Assembly (NCBI RefSeq): GCF_024169925.1
Contig: NZ_JALJXF010000001.1
Location: 1,680,001 to 1,744,000, forward strand
Direction of reading: 5' to 3'
Length of the DNA: 64,000 nt
Source of the DNA: Methylorubrum extorquens
Lineage (GTDB): Bacteria; Pseudomonadota; Alphaproteobacteria; Rhizobiales; Beijerinckiaceae
A program made the position numbers and the translations under genes. Below the pieces are notes generated by a model. It did not search any database and was not told the origin of the DNA. It worked only from the letters and a program-made list of their open reading frames with translations. Of the stretch, positions 9,391 through 18,874 are shown piece after piece. Within the stretch, counting starts at the first letter, position 1. Each line of letters starts with the position of its first letter.

Positions 9391-10275
9391 TTGGGCCTGA
9401 TCTACGCGCTCGCCGCCTATCTGAGCTGGGGCCTCGTCGTCCCGGTGCATTTCCGGCTGCTCGACGGCATCCCGCCCGGAACGATCCTGGCGCAGCGCAT
9501 CGCGTGGTCGGCGCTGCTCGTGGTCGGCCTGATCGCGCTGCTGCGAAAGCGGCTCGCCAACCCGTTCCCGCTGCGCCCGCGCCACGGCCTGCTCGTCGTC
9601 TCGGCAGGGCTGATCGCGGTCAACTGGATGCTCTACCTCGTGGCGGTGTCGAGCGGGCACATGCTCGATGCGAGCCTGGGCTACTTCATCAACCCACTGG
9701 TCTCGGTGGCGCTCGGCGCCCTCGTCCTCGGCGAGCGCCTGCGCCCGGTCCAGGTGGTGGCGGTGGCCATCGTCGTGCTCGGCGTGGTGATCGCGGTGGC
9801 GATGGCCGGGCGCCTGCCGCTGCTGTCGCTCGGGCTCGCGGTCACCTTCGCCCTCTACGGGCTCGTGCGCAAACTCGTCGCCGTCGACGGCACCGTCGGC
9901 TTCTGCGCCGAGACCTTCCTGCTCCTGCCCGCGGCTTTGGCCTATCTGTTCTTCGCCGCGCCGCCGGTGCCCGACGACGCCCGCACTTGGGGGCTGCTGG
10001 CGCTCACCGGCGTGACCACGGCGCTGCCGCTAATCTGGTTCGCCGCCGCGGCAACCCGGCTGACGCTGGCGACCCTCGGACTGATGCAGTACATCGCGCC
10101 CTCCTGTCTGATGGGGCTCAGCACGCTGGTCTACGGTGAGACCCTGACGCCGGACCGCCTCGTGCTGTTCGGGCTGATCTGGCTCGCGCTGGTGCTCTAC
10201 GCGTACGATGCGATCCGCCACGAGCGCCGACGGCGCGCCGCGCGGCCAACCGTACGGTCAGGGGAGGGGCGATGA
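9391..10275 (+). CDS. rarD: EamA family transporter RarD
   Basis: A 294-residue inner-membrane protein with about ten hydrophobic helices in two EamA repeats. It opens with GLIYALAAYLSWGLVVPVHFRLL, the N-terminal pattern of RarD (permease of the drug/metabolite superfamily; export of an unknown small molecule). YFINPLVSVALGALVLGERL (about 97-116) and the second-half equivalent LMQYIAPSCLMGLSTLVYGE are characteristic. The best start is a TTG, as no ATG or GTG is in frame nearby. Its stop overlaps the start of the following peptidase gene (ATGA), so the two are probably co-transcribed. Confidence 0.88.
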   Translation: MGLIYALAAYLSWGLVVPVHFRLLDGIPPGTILAQRIAWSALLVVGLIALLRKRLANPFPLRPRHGLLVVSAGLIAVNWMLYLVAVSSGHMLDASLGYFINPLVSVALGALVLGERLRPVQVVAVAIVVLGVVIAVAMAGRLPLLSLGLAVTFALYGLVRKLVAVDGTVGFCAETFLLLPAALAYLFFAAPPVPDDARTWGLLALTGVTTALPLIWFAAAATRLTLATLGLMQYIAPSCLMGLSTLVYGETLTPDRLVLFGLIWLALVLYAYDAIRHERRRRAARPTVRSGEGR

Positions 10276-11273
10276 CCCGGCTCAACCGCATCACCGACAT
10301 TCCGGGAATCCGCGTCGGCCACGCGGACGACGGGAGAATCGCGAGTGGCGTCACCGCGCTCCTCTTCGAGACACCCTTCGTCTGCGCGGTGGATGTGCGC
10401 GGCGGCGGGCCCGGCACCCGCGAGACCGACCTGCTGGATCCCGCCGCCACCGTCCAGGCGGTCGATGCCCTCGTGCTGTCGGGCGGCTCGGCCTTCGGGC
10501 TCGACGCGGCGGCGGGCGTCGTTGCCCATCTCAGGGAGGCGGGCCGGGGATTCGCGGTCGGCGATGTGCGGGTGCCGATCGTGCCGGGCGCCATCCTGTT
10601 CGACCTGCTCAACGGCGGCGACAAGGCATGGGGCCGCTTCCCGCCCTACCGCGATCTCGGCTACGCCGCGGCGGAGGCCGCACGCGGCGGCGCCTTCGCC
10701 CTCGGCTCGGTCGGGGCGGGGTTCGGCGCGCGCACCGCCAATCTCAAGGGCGGCCTCGGCTCGGCCTCGAGCGCGGTGCCGGGCCTCTCCGCGCAGGTTG
10801 GTGCGCTGGTCGCCGTCAACGCCTTCGGCCGAGTGACGATGGGACAGGGGCCGCATTTCTGGGCCGCCCCGTTCGAGCGCGACGGCGAGTTCGGCGGCCT
10901 CGGCCTGCCGCAGCCGATGCCCGACGACGCCCTCTCGTGGCCACGCGCGCCTTTGCCCGGTGCCAACACCACGCTGGCGGTCGTCGCCACCGACGCGCGG
11001 CTCACCAAGGCGCAGGGCAAGCGCCTCGCCATCGCCGCGCAGGACGGGCTCGCCCGGGCGATCCATCCGGCCCACACGCCGCTCGACGGCGACGTGGTGT
11101 TCGCGGTCGCCACCGGGGCGGTGCCGCTCGCCGACGAGGTGGCCGATCTCGCCCGCCTCGGCGCGGCGGCGGCCGAGACGCTGGCGCGGGCGGTCGCCAT
11201 CGGCGTCCACGCCGCGACCCGGCTTCCGTGCCTGGACCTGCCGGCGTGGCGGGATCTTTGCGCGAAACCTTGA
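10272..11273 (+). CDS. P1 family peptidase (DmpA/L-aminopeptidase-like)
   Basis: A 333-residue member of the DmpA/endoornithinase (P1) family, whose precursors self-cleave to give an N-terminal nucleophile. Family landmarks are ITDIPGIRVGHA at the start, VDVRGGGPGTRETDLLDP (about 38-55), LSGGSAFGLDAAAGV (about 69-83), VGAGFGARTANLKGG (about 147-161) and the cleavage-region motif GANTTLAVVATDARL (about 231-245). The N-T step there is the likely self-processing point, with Thr as nucleophile. Its start overlaps the stop of rarD, which hints that RarD might export or import a product of this enzyme. The substrate is unknown. Confidence 0.88.
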   Translation: MTRLNRITDIPGIRVGHADDGRIASGVTALLFETPFVCAVDVRGGGPGTRETDLLDPAATVQAVDALVLSGGSAFGLDAAAGVVAHLREAGRGFAVGDVRVPIVPGAILFDLLNGGDKAWGRFPPYRDLGYAAAEAARGGAFALGSVGAGFGARTANLKGGLGSASSAVPGLSAQVGALVAVNAFGRVTMGQGPHFWAAPFERDGEFGGLGLPQPMPDDALSWPRAPLPGANTTLAVVATDARLTKAQGKRLAIAAQDGLARAIHPAHTPLDGDVVFAVATGAVPLADEVADLARLGAAAAETLARAVAIGVHAATRLPCLDLPAWRDLCAKP

Positions 11274-11393
11274 ACCGAAGGGGTTCCCAAAGGGATCATC
11301 CCTTGGGGGGGGCGGCGGGGCAATGCCCCGCCTTCCCTGCAACCAGGGCTCTGCCCTGGACCCTATGACAGGGACCTGTCCTTTCGGAACGCG
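11274..11393. repeat. Mosaic hairpin repeat between convergent genes, copy 1
   Basis: A chain of short hairpins (CCCAAAGGG/CCCTTGGGG, GGGGCAATGCCCC, CCAGGGCTCTGCCCTGG, GGTCC/GGACC-type). A diverged copy with the same order lies at 50537-50657. Both copies sit exactly between two convergent genes, which suggests a bidirectional terminator role (inference). Confidence 0.7.
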
Positions 11394-11395
11394 AA

Positions 11396-13069
11396 CTACA
11401 GGTTCGTATAGTTCGGCCCGCCCGGCCCCTCCGGGGTGACCCAGTTGATGTTCTGGTTCGGGTCCTTGATATCGCACGTCTTGCAGTGGACGCAGTTCTG
11501 CGCGTTGATCTGGAAGCGCACACCGTCGCTGGCGGATTTGTCCTCCACCCACTCGTAGACGCCCGCCGGGCAGTAGCGGCTCGACGGACCGCCGTAGACG
11601 TCGTGCTCGGAGGTCTTCTGCAGCCCCATATCCTTCACCTTGAGGTGGGGCGGCTGATCCTCTTCGTGATTGGTGTTCGAGAGATACACCGAGGAGAGCC
11701 GGTCAAAGGTGAGCCGGCCGTCGGGCTTGGGGTAGACGATCGGCGTCACCTCCGAGAGGGGCTTGAGGCAGGCGTGGTCCGGCTTGCCGTGGCCCAATGT
11801 CCCGAACAGCGAGGCGTCGGCGATCGTGTTCATCCACATGTCGAGGCCGCCGAGGCCCACGCCGACGAGCGTGCCGTATTTCGACCAGAGCGGCTTGACG
11901 TTGCGCACCGGTTTGAGGTCGCGCCCGATCGGGCTGTCGCGCCAACCCTCCTCGTAGGCGGTCAGCTCGTCGCCCTGGCGGCCGGCGACGAGCGCGTCGA
12001 AGATCGCGTCCGCCGCCTGGATGCCGGACAGGATCGCGTTGTGCGAGCCCTTGATGCGCGGCACGTTCACGAAGCCCGCCGAATCGCCGACGAGGCAGCC
12101 GCCGGGGAAGACGAGCTTCGGCACCGATTGCCAGCCGCCCTCCATGATCGCGCGGGCGCCGTAGCCGATCCGCTTGGCCCCCTCGAAGGTCTCGGCGATC
12201 ATCGGATGGGTCTTGAAGCGCTGGAACTCCTCGAACGGCGACAGGGTCGGGTTCTCGTAGTTCAGGTGCGTGACGAAGCCGACCGAGAGCAGATGGTCGT
12301 CGAAATGGTAGAGCCACGAGCCGCCGCCGGCCTTGTTCGGCAGCGGCCAGCCCATCGTGTGCTGCACCAGCCCCGGCTCGAACTTGTTCGGGGCGAGTTG
12401 CCACAGCTCCTTGACGCCCAGGCCGTATTTCTGGTGGTCGCTGTTGCGGTTGAGCCCGAACCGATCGATCAGCGTCTTGGTGAGCGAGCCGCGCGCGCCC
12501 TCGCCGAACACCGTGTACTTGGCCCGCAACTCCATGCCGCGGGTGAAGTCGTCGCGCGCCTCGCCGGTGCGGGAGATGCCGAGATCCCCCGTGGCGATGC
12601 CGGTCACCGTGCCGCGCTCGTCATAAAGCACTTCCGCTGCTGGGAAGCCGGGATAGATCTCGACGCCGAAGCCTTCCGCCTTGGCACCCAGCCACTTCAC
12701 GGTGTTCGAAAGCGAGCCGACGAAATTGCCGTGGTTCGACAGGAGCTTGGGGAAGAACAGGTTCGGCATGGTGACGCCGCTGTTCTTGGTGAGGAACAGG
12801 AACTCGTCGCGCTCCACCGCCGTCTTGAGCGGCCGGTCCGGGTCGTTACGCCATTCGGGGAGGAGAGTGTCGAGGCCGAGCGGATCGACCACGGCACCGG
12901 AGAGGATATGCGCGCCAACCTCGCCGCCCTTCTCGACGACGACGACCGAAAGCTCCTCACCCTTCTGCGCGGAGAGCTGCTTGAGGCGGATCGCGGCGGC
13001 GAGGCCGGCGGGTCCCGCGCCGACGATCACCACGTCGAAATCCATGCCTTCGCGTTCGGGCAGCGCCAT
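11396..13069 (-). CDS. Electron transfer flavoprotein-ubiquinone oxidoreductase
   Basis: A 557-residue enzyme that passes electrons from reduced ETF (fatty-acid and amino-acid dehydrogenases) to ubiquinone at the membrane. The N-terminus has the FAD dinucleotide motif VVIVGAGPAGLAAAIRLKQ. The middle holds the quinone and FAD domain (PRIKGSHNAILSGIQAAD). The C-terminus binds a 4Fe-4S cluster through CPAGVYEW and CVHCKTCDIKDP. The length is typical for bacterial ETF-QO. The start was chosen at MALPEREG because AGGAGG lies seven bases upstream; an ATG two codons earlier is too close to that site. A much longer open frame upstream runs antisense through the UDG gene and is not credible. Confidence 0.97.
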   Translation of the reverse strand: MALPEREGMDFDVVIVGAGPAGLAAAIRLKQLSAQKGEELSVVVVEKGGEVGAHILSGAVVDPLGLDTLLPEWRNDPDRPLKTAVERDEFLFLTKNSGVTMPNLFFPKLLSNHGNFVGSLSNTVKWLGAKAEGFGVEIYPGFPAAEVLYDERGTVTGIATGDLGISRTGEARDDFTRGMELRAKYTVFGEGARGSLTKTLIDRFGLNRNSDHQKYGLGVKELWQLAPNKFEPGLVQHTMGWPLPNKAGGGSWLYHFDDHLLSVGFVTHLNYENPTLSPFEEFQRFKTHPMIAETFEGAKRIGYGARAIMEGGWQSVPKLVFPGGCLVGDSAGFVNVPRIKGSHNAILSGIQAADAIFDALVAGRQGDELTAYEEGWRDSPIGRDLKPVRNVKPLWSKYGTLVGVGLGGLDMWMNTIADASLFGTLGHGKPDHACLKPLSEVTPIVYPKPDGRLTFDRLSSVYLSNTNHEEDQPPHLKVKDMGLQKTSEHDVYGGPSSRYCPAGVYEWVEDKSASDGVRFQINAQNCVHCKTCDIKDPNQNINWVTPEGPGGPNYTNL

Positions 13070-13270
13070 CCTCATTCCTCCTGCGGCCGTTCGGGCATCC
13101 GGCGCCGCTCCGGCTCGATTCATTGTCAAGATGTCTCTCAAGCGATTCCAAGGTAGGAAGGCAAGGCCGTTCGGGTAGCGGCAGGCAAGCGCAGGGGGAT
13201 ACGCAGGGAGCGCCATGCGACGATCCGCAGGACGCATCCGGGCGTTGTCCACAGGTCGCTCCCACGCCAC

Positions 13271-14263
13271 ATGGAAACGATGACGGCAAACCACGCGGAT
13301 ACCGACGCCAGAGGCGACCTGATCTCCTACCTCGACTTCCATGTCGCGGCAGGCGTCGACGCGGCCCTCGACGAGCAGCCCCACGACCGCTTCGCCGAGG
13401 CCGAGTCCGCGCAGGCGCCCGCCGCCTTGCGGGCCGAGCCGGCCCCCCGCCGCGAGGCCCTCGAACCGCGCCGCGAGCCCCTGGAACAACGCCGTGAGCC
13501 CCTCCCGCCGCGCCGCGAGCCGCCGCAGCGTGACGCTCCCCCCGCGGAAGGGCCGCCCCTGGAGTTCCGGCGCGAGCTGCCGAGCCGCGACGCGCCCGCG
13601 CGCGAGCCTCCCCGCACCTACGGCAACGCGGCCGGCGCCAAGCCCGGCGAGGCAGCGGACGATGCGCGGGCACGGGCAGCGCAGATGAAGACCCTCGACG
13701 AATTGGAGGCGCTGCTGCGCGGCTTCGAGGGCTGCGGCCTGCGCTTCACCGCCAAGAACCTCGTCTTCGCCGACGGGAATCCGCAGGCGCGGGTGATGTT
13801 CGTCGGCGAGGCGCCGGGCGCCGACGAGGACCGGATCGGCAAGCCGTTCATGGGCCGCTCCGGCCAGCTCCTCGACCGGATGATGGCCGCGATCGGTCTC
13901 GACCGGACGAGCGCCTACATCTCCAACGTCGTGCCCTGGCGCCCGCCGGGCAATCGCAACCCGACCCCGCAGGAGATTTCGATCTGCCGCCCCTTCGTCG
14001 AGCGCCAGATCGAACTCGCGGATCCCGACATCCTCGTCTGTCTCGGCGCCCCCGCGACGCAGACCCTGACCGGCACGAAGGACGGCATCCTCAAGGCCAG
14101 AGGCCGCTTCTATCCCTACCGCCTCGGCGACGGCCGCGAGATCCGGGCGCTCGCCACCCTCCATCCGGCCTACCTGCTGCGCCAGCCGGTGCAGAAGCGC
14201 CTGGCCTGGCGCGACTTCCGGATGCTGAAGAGCGCCCTCGACGGGAGCGCCGCGGGCAAGTAG
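13271..14263 (+). CDS. Family 4-type uracil-DNA glycosylase with Arg/Pro-rich linker
   Basis: A 330-residue protein. The C-terminal half (about 140-325) is a uracil-DNA glycosylase core: VMFVGEAPGADEDRIGKPF with the catalytic GEAPG motif, SNVVPWRPPGNRNPTPQE, and the HPAYLLR leucine-loop motif. It removes uracil from DNA to start base-excision repair. The Cys-containing stretch GCGLRFTAKNLVF precedes the core, and a possible iron-sulfur set is C...C...C, as in family 4. Between about 45 and 120 is a low-complexity linker with repeated (E/P)xRREPL units, almost certainly disordered. It is divergent from the ETF-QO gene. Confidence 0.92.
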   Translation: METMTANHADTDARGDLISYLDFHVAAGVDAALDEQPHDRFAEAESAQAPAALRAEPAPRREALEPRREPLEQRREPLPPRREPPQRDAPPAEGPPLEFRRELPSRDAPAREPPRTYGNAAGAKPGEAADDARARAAQMKTLDELEALLRGFEGCGLRFTAKNLVFADGNPQARVMFVGEAPGADEDRIGKPFMGRSGQLLDRMMAAIGLDRTSAYISNVVPWRPPGNRNPTPQEISICRPFVERQIELADPDILVCLGAPATQTLTGTKDGILKARGRFYPYRLGDGREIRALATLHPAYLLRQPVQKRLAWRDFRMLKSALDGSAAGK

Positions 14264-14369
14264 GCCGGGGCCGGCGCCAAGCGGAACCGTATCCTCCGCC
14301 TCGCCATTCTAGAAACCAGGTCCGGAATCCCGATGAGGCCGGGCGAGACGCGGGGCAGCGGGAGACTTC

Positions 14370-15275
14370 ATGCGCTGGGACGATTTTCGCGCCTCTGAGA
14401 ACGTCGAAGACCGGCGCGGCGAGGGCGGCGGCGGGGGCGGCTTCCCCGGCGGCGGCATGGGCGGCCTCGGCATCGGCACGATCGTCATCGTGCTGCTGAT
14501 CTCCTGGGTCACCGGCATCAACCCGGCGATCCTGCTCGGCGGCGCGCAGCAGATGTCCGGCGGCGGGCAGCAGCGCGAGCAGCGGGTCGATCCCGAGACG
14601 CAGGCCCGGCGCGGCGAGGCGCCGACCGACCGCGCCGGCCAGTTCGCCACGAAGATTCTCGGCAACACCGAGGATGTGTGGAACGAGATCCTGCCGAACC
14701 AGACGGGGCGGCAATACAAGCCGACGACGATGGTGCTCTACCAGGGCGGCACCCGTTCGGGCTGCGGCATGGCGCAGGCGGCGATGGGGCCGTTCTACTG
14801 CCCGCTCGACAAGAAGGTCTATATCGACCTCGGCTTCTTCAAGGAGATGCAGACCAAGTTCGGCGTGAAGGGCGATTTCGCCTATGCCTACGTCATCGCC
14901 CACGAGGTCGGCCACCACGTGCAGGACGTGCTCGGCATCCTCGGCAAGGTGCAGAGCCGCCAGCAGAACGCGAGCAGCAAGACGGAGGCGAACCAGCTCT
15001 CCGTGCGCGTCGAACTGATGGCCGATTGCCTCGCCGGCGTCTGGGCCAAGAACTCGAACGACCGCTGGAACGCGATGGACCAGAGCGACATCGACGAGGC
15101 ACTGAAGGCCGCCAGCGCCATCGGCGACGACAAGCTCCAGGAGAAATCGCAGGGCTATGCCGTGCCGGATTCCTTCACCCACGGCTCGTCCGAGCAGCGC
15201 AAGCGCTGGTTCATGACCGGTTACAAGAGCGGCCAGACCAAGTCCTGCGACACCTTCCGCGCCAGCCGCGGCTGA
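14370..15275 (+). CDS. Neutral zinc metallopeptidase, YpfJ family
   Basis: A 301-residue membrane-anchored protein. A glycine-rich cytosolic stretch ([16 protein letters not shown]) precedes one hydrophobic helix ([22 protein letters not shown], about 31-52). A periplasmic domain follows, carrying the zinc motif HEVGHHVQD (about 180) and the distal MADCLAGVW segment (about 217), whose acidic residue is the expected third zinc ligand. It fits the YpfJ/zinc metallopeptidase family, whose substrates are largely unknown. GGGAG lies just upstream of the start. maa follows after 26 bases, so the two may share a transcript. Confidence 0.9.
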   Translation: MRWDDFRASENVEDRRGEGGGGGGFPGGGMGGLGIGTIVIVLLISWVTGINPAILLGGAQQMSGGGQQREQRVDPETQARRGEAPTDRAGQFATKILGNTEDVWNEILPNQTGRQYKPTTMVLYQGGTRSGCGMAQAAMGPFYCPLDKKVYIDLGFFKEMQTKFGVKGDFAYAYVIAHEVGHHVQDVLGILGKVQSRQQNASSKTEANQLSVRVELMADCLAGVWAKNSNDRWNAMDQSDIDEALKAASAIGDDKLQEKSQGYAVPDSFTHGSSEQRKRWFMTGYKSGQTKSCDTFRASRG

Positions 15276-15301
15276 TTTTTCTGGAACCTGGGAAGGCTGA
15301 T

Positions 15302-15859
15302 ATGGCCGAGACCGCACGCGAGCTGATGCTCGCCGGAAAGCCCTATCGCGGCGACGATCCGGAACTGATCGCGCTCCGCAACGCCGCCAAGCGGCGGCTC
15401 CTGCGGCTCAACGCCATGGAGCCCGAGGATGCGGCCGGCCGCGAGGCGGCGATCCGCGAGCTGCTCGGATCGGCAGGCAGCAACCCGACGATCTGCCCCG
15501 GATTCGCCTGCGACTACGGCGGCAACATCACGGTGGGCGACGATTTCTTCTGCAACTTCAACTGCGTCTTCCTCGACTGCGCCCCCATCACCATCGGCCA
15601 CCGCGCGCAGATCGCCCCGATGGTGCAGCTCTACACCGCCGAGCACCCCCTCGACCGCGCCAGTCGCGCCGCGTTCTGGGAATCGGCCCGGCCCATCACC
15701 ATCGGCGACGACGTTTGGATCGGCGGCGGCGCGATCCTGCTCCCCGGCATCACCGTCGGCGACGGGGCTGTGATCGGCGCGGGCGCGGTGGTGACCCGCG
15801 ACGTGCCGGCGGGCGCGGTGGTGGTGGGCAACCCGGCCAAGATCGTGAAGCGGATGTGA
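15302..15859 (+). CDS. maa: Maltose/galactoside O-acetyltransferase family
   Basis: A 185-residue left-handed beta-helix acetyltransferase. The N-terminal [15 protein letters not shown] is the Mac domain. Hexapeptide repeats follow ([49 protein letters not shown]). The catalytic His is in YTAEHPLD (about 117), and the end [11 protein letters not shown] is diagnostic. It transfers acetyl from acetyl-CoA to a sugar hydroxyl, and the real acceptor may differ from maltose. It ends nine bases before the convergent cyclase gene, with no room for a separate terminator. Confidence 0.88.
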   Translation: MAETARELMLAGKPYRGDDPELIALRNAAKRRLLRLNAMEPEDAAGREAAIRELLGSAGSNPTICPGFACDYGGNITVGDDFFCNFNCVFLDCAPITIGHRAQIAPMVQLYTAEHPLDRASRAAFWESARPITIGDDVWIGGGAILLPGITVGDGAVIGAGAVVTRDVPAGAVVVGNPAKIVKRM

Positions 15860-15868
15860 CCCCGGCCT

Positions 15869-17260
15869 TCAATCGGCCCCGGCATCGGTGAAGAACCGGA
15901 AGGTGTTCCGTCCGGCGGCCTTCGCGCGATAGAGGGCTTGGTCGGCCGAGGACAGGAGTGCGTCCGGCCGGTCGCCGTCTTGGGGCGTGCATGCGATGCC
16001 GATGCTCAGCCCGACGGAGAGCGTCGTATCCTTGTAGGGGATCGGCTCGCCGATGGACGCGACGAGGCGTTCGGCGACGCGGCTCAGCTCCGATCGATCG
16101 AGAGTGAGAAGGGCGGTGAATTCGTCGCCTCCCAGGCGGGCGACGACGTCCGCGCCGCGCAGGGCGGTGCGGAGTCGGGCCGCACAGGTCTGCAGGACGA
16201 CATCGCCGGCCTCGTGCCCCAGCGTGTCGTTGATCGCCTTGAAGCGGTCGAGGTCCATGTAGAAGAGCGCGACGCTCTCACGGCTGCGACGGGCACGCTC
16301 CGTCGCGACCATGAGGCTCTCGCCGAATTGCATGCGGTTGGGCAGCCCCGTCAGCGTGTCGAACGACGCGAGGTGCTCCAGGCGCTCCTCCAGCGCCTTG
16401 CGCTTGCCGACATCGCGGACCGAGACGACGTAGCCGTTGGCCGCCCCCGTGACGGGATCGTGGGTCAGGCGCAGGGATGCCTCCATCCAGACCCAGGCCC
16501 CGTTCTTGTGCTGGAGCCGGAGTTCGATGACGGCGACGTCGACACGGGCCTCGCGCACGCCCTCCATGAAGCGTCGGAAGGCGGGGGCATCGTCGGGATG
16601 GGCGATGGCGATCGCCTTCTGCCCGACGAGTTCCTCCGGTTCGTAGCCGAGCAGGTTTCGGATCGACGGTGAGACGTAGAGGCGGACACCCTGGAGATTT
16701 CCGCGAATGATGGTGTCGGTGGACATCTCCGCGAGCAGGCGGAAGTCGGCCTCCCGTTCCACGGCCATGCGTGCGGCCTGCGAGAGGCGCAGTGCCTGGT
16801 CGGCGAGGGCGGCCAGAGCCGTGAGACGCTCCACGCCTTCGGCCGTCTCCTCACGGGGGCTCGGGCCGAGGACGGTCAGGCAGCCCATGCGGCCGGGGCC
16901 GAACGGGATGCTTGCGAGGAAGCGGATGCCGGGGCCATGCGCCGAGGACCACGCCGCGAAGGCCGCGTCTTCACGGGTGTCGCCGCACCACACGAAGGGG
17001 GTTCCCAGTGCGGGCCACCCCGGGGCCGTCGCCACCGCTTGCCGGAACTCGGGATCGGCGGCGGGATCGATGTCGGTCCAAGTGCCGGCGTCGCCGGAGA
17101 GGCGGATGGATGCGGCGGGAACGTCCAGCAGGAGGCGCGCGATCCGGCAGAGTTCCGGGAAGCGCAGGTCCGGCCTGACGCCTCCTCCGCCGTCGTCGAC
17201 GGCGTCGTCGCCCGCGCTACGTGTCGTCATGCTCGCGGCTGCCGGCCCCGCATCGTCCAT
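15869..17260 (-). CDS. Diguanylate cyclase with GAF and PAS sensor domains
   Basis: A 463-residue soluble protein. It has a GAF-like domain (about 30-160), a PAS domain with PAC motif (about 165-290; ISPS..LLGYEPEELVGQ) and a GGDEF domain (about 300-460). The active site reads GGDEF intact, and the product-inhibition I-site RGAD lies exactly five residues upstream, so an active and feedback-controlled cyclic di-GMP synthase is expected. No EAL domain is present. The start ATG at 17260 lacks a clear ribosome-binding site, and an ATG 10 codons in (MTTRSAGDD) is possible. An inverted repeat TAACC-N7-GGTTA lies just upstream. Confidence 0.92.
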   Translation of the reverse strand: MDDAGPAAASMTTRSAGDDAVDDGGGGVRPDLRFPELCRIARLLLDVPAASIRLSGDAGTWTDIDPAADPEFRQAVATAPGWPALGTPFVWCGDTREDAAFAAWSSAHGPGIRFLASIPFGPGRMGCLTVLGPSPREETAEGVERLTALAALADQALRLSQAARMAVEREADFRLLAEMSTDTIIRGNLQGVRLYVSPSIRNLLGYEPEELVGQKAIAIAHPDDAPAFRRFMEGVREARVDVAVIELRLQHKNGAWVWMEASLRLTHDPVTGAANGYVVSVRDVGKRKALEERLEHLASFDTLTGLPNRMQFGESLMVATERARRSRESVALFYMDLDRFKAINDTLGHEAGDVVLQTCAARLRTALRGADVVARLGGDEFTALLTLDRSELSRVAERLVASIGEPIPYKDTTLSVGLSIGIACTPQDGDRPDALLSSADQALYRAKAAGRNTFRFFTDAGAD

Positions 17261-17360
17261 CGTCGCGGTGTAACCGAGCGATGGTTAACGGCCTTCGGTG
17301 CATCCCGATCGAAGGGGGACGAGCAGGCCTCCCCGCGAGCGTCCGCACGGAAACGGGGGG

Positions 17361-18107
17361 CTACTCCACCCGCATCCAGCCCTGCGGCATCAGCCGTTCC
17401 TGCGGCCGGAACTTGGCCTTGTAGTCCATCTTGCGGGAGCCATCGACCCAGTAGCCGAGATACAGATACGGCAGGCCCAGGGCGCGGGCGCGGCGGATGT
17501 GGTCGAGGATCATGTAGGTGCCGAGCGAGCGGCTGGCCTCGGCAGGATCGTAGAACGAGTAGACCATCGACAGGCCGTCGGCGAGGACGTCGGTGAGGCA
17601 GACCGCGACGGGGGCGCCGACGCCGCGGCCGTGGATCGCGCTGTCGGGCCCGCGCTCGCGGTAGACGACGAGATGGGTGTCGACGTGGCTGTCCTCGATC
17701 ATCATCGCGTAGTCGAGCACCGTCATGTCGACCATGCCGCCATCGCCGTGGCGGGCGTCGAGATAGCGGCGGAACAGGGCGTATTGCTCGGAGGCCGGAC
17801 GGTTCGGCTCCGGCGTGCCGATAAGTTCGGCATTGCGCTGGAGGATGCGCCGCTGGCTCCCGGTGATGGCGAAATCCTCGACCACGACCCGCACCGAGAC
17901 GCAGGCGCGGCAGGTCTCGCAGGCCGGGCGGTAGGCGATGGTCTGCGAGCGGCGGAAGCCGCCCTGGGTCAGGATCTCGTTGAGGTCCCGGGCACGCCGC
18001 CCGACGAGGTGGGTGAACACCTTGCGCTCCTCCTGGCCCGGTAGGTACGGGCAAGGGGAGGGCGCCGTGAGGTAGAATTGCGGTGTGTCGCGCGGATGGC
18101 TCGTCAC
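17361..18107 (-). CDS. bpt: Aspartate/glutamate leucyltransferase (N-degron)
   Basis: A 248-residue aminoacyl-tRNA-protein transferase of the Bpt type. It adds Leu from Leu-tRNA to proteins with N-terminal Asp or Glu, marking them for ClpS/ClpAP. Motifs are [25 protein letters not shown] at the N-terminus, the cysteine signature [12 protein letters not shown] (about 73-84) and [19 protein letters not shown] near the C-terminus. The GTG start gives [11 protein letters not shown], matching the family's usual beginning. A TTG 18 codons upstream would add an unlikely extension. Confidence 0.92.
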   Translation of the reverse strand: MTSHPRDTPQFYLTAPSPCPYLPGQEERKVFTHLVGRRARDLNEILTQGGFRRSQTIAYRPACETCRACVSVRVVVEDFAITGSQRRILQRNAELIGTPEPNRPASEQYALFRRYLDARHGDGGMVDMTVLDYAMMIEDSHVDTHLVVYRERGPDSAIHGRGVGAPVAVCLTDVLADGLSMVYSFYDPAEASRSLGTYMILDHIRRARALGLPYLYLGYWVDGSRKMDYKAKFRPQERLMPQGWMRVE

Positions 18108-18246
18108 GCTGGGAAGGCTCGCCCTCGGGGCCACGGCATCGAACGCTGGCACCGCAGCCAATGTAACGGGATCGCCGCGGGGCTCAACCGGATTGATCGG
18201 GCATGACGGCGGCTTTCCGCCGCCATCCCCTCACCCGAAGGAGGGA

Positions 18247-18741
18247 TCAGTCGCGCACGACGGCGAGACCCAGCAGCAGGTCGTGGCCGAGGCGCCGGTC
18301 GGAGCGGACGAGACCGAACACCACGTCGATGCACCAGAGCAGGAAGGTCGAGATCGCCACGTAGAACAGCAGCGCATGGATGCCCGCCGTCAGGAAATCC
18401 ACCGGGCGGCCGCTCTCGGGCGCCACCACGCGCAGGCCGAGCATGCGCATCCCGAGCGTGCTCTGCTTGGGGCCGCCCACCGTGATTGCGCTGTAGAGGA
18501 TGCCGCTGACGCCGAGGATCGGGAACAGCATCCACGCAAAGCCGAAGGTGAGCACGCCGAGGATCGCGATCGCCGTGGCGAGCACGGCCGTGAACACGAA
18601 GATGAAGGCGAGATCGAGCAGGTAGGCGACCGTGCGCCCGCCGAGACTCGCCCGCACATACGGCACGGGAAACCCGCCGGGACCCGGCATGCCCGCCGGG
18701 TTGGTGTAACCGGGGTGATAACCGGGCTGAAAATCCGTCAT
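18247..18741 (-). CDS. RDD family membrane protein
   Basis: A 164-residue integral membrane protein with an RDD domain: RASLGGRTVAYLLDLAFIF (first R..D helix), TLGMRMLGLRVV in the middle, and a final helix pair ending SDRRLGHDLLLGLAVV. Four hydrophobic helices are visible after a Gly/Pro-rich N-terminal tail (MTDFQPGYHPGYTN). The ATG was chosen because GAGGAAG precedes it; a TTG 13 codons upstream is the alternative. The cellular role of RDD proteins is mostly unknown, though some are ion antiporters. It lies just upstream of bpt on the same strand. Confidence 0.88.
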   Translation of the reverse strand: MTDFQPGYHPGYTNPAGMPGPGGFPVPYVRASLGGRTVAYLLDLAFIFVFTAVLATAIAILGVLTFGFAWMLFPILGVSGILYSAITVGGPKQSTLGMRMLGLRVVAPESGRPVDFLTAGIHALLFYVAISTFLLWCIDVVFGLVRSDRRLGHDLLLGLAVVRD

Positions 18742-18874
18742 GGCCGCCGCTTCCTCGACCGTTGCGTGCACCCCGATCAAGTGGGGAGACGATGCAGTGC
18801 TGCCAAGAGAGGGCGGGCAAGGTTAGGGCAGGCGCGATCCGCCCGCGGGCAGGTGATACCGCCACCCATCGCCA

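Noticed and set aside
11396..14164. Long N-terminal extension of ETF-QO
   Set aside because: It would run antisense through the UDG gene; AGGAGG and the family N-terminus support the 13069 start.
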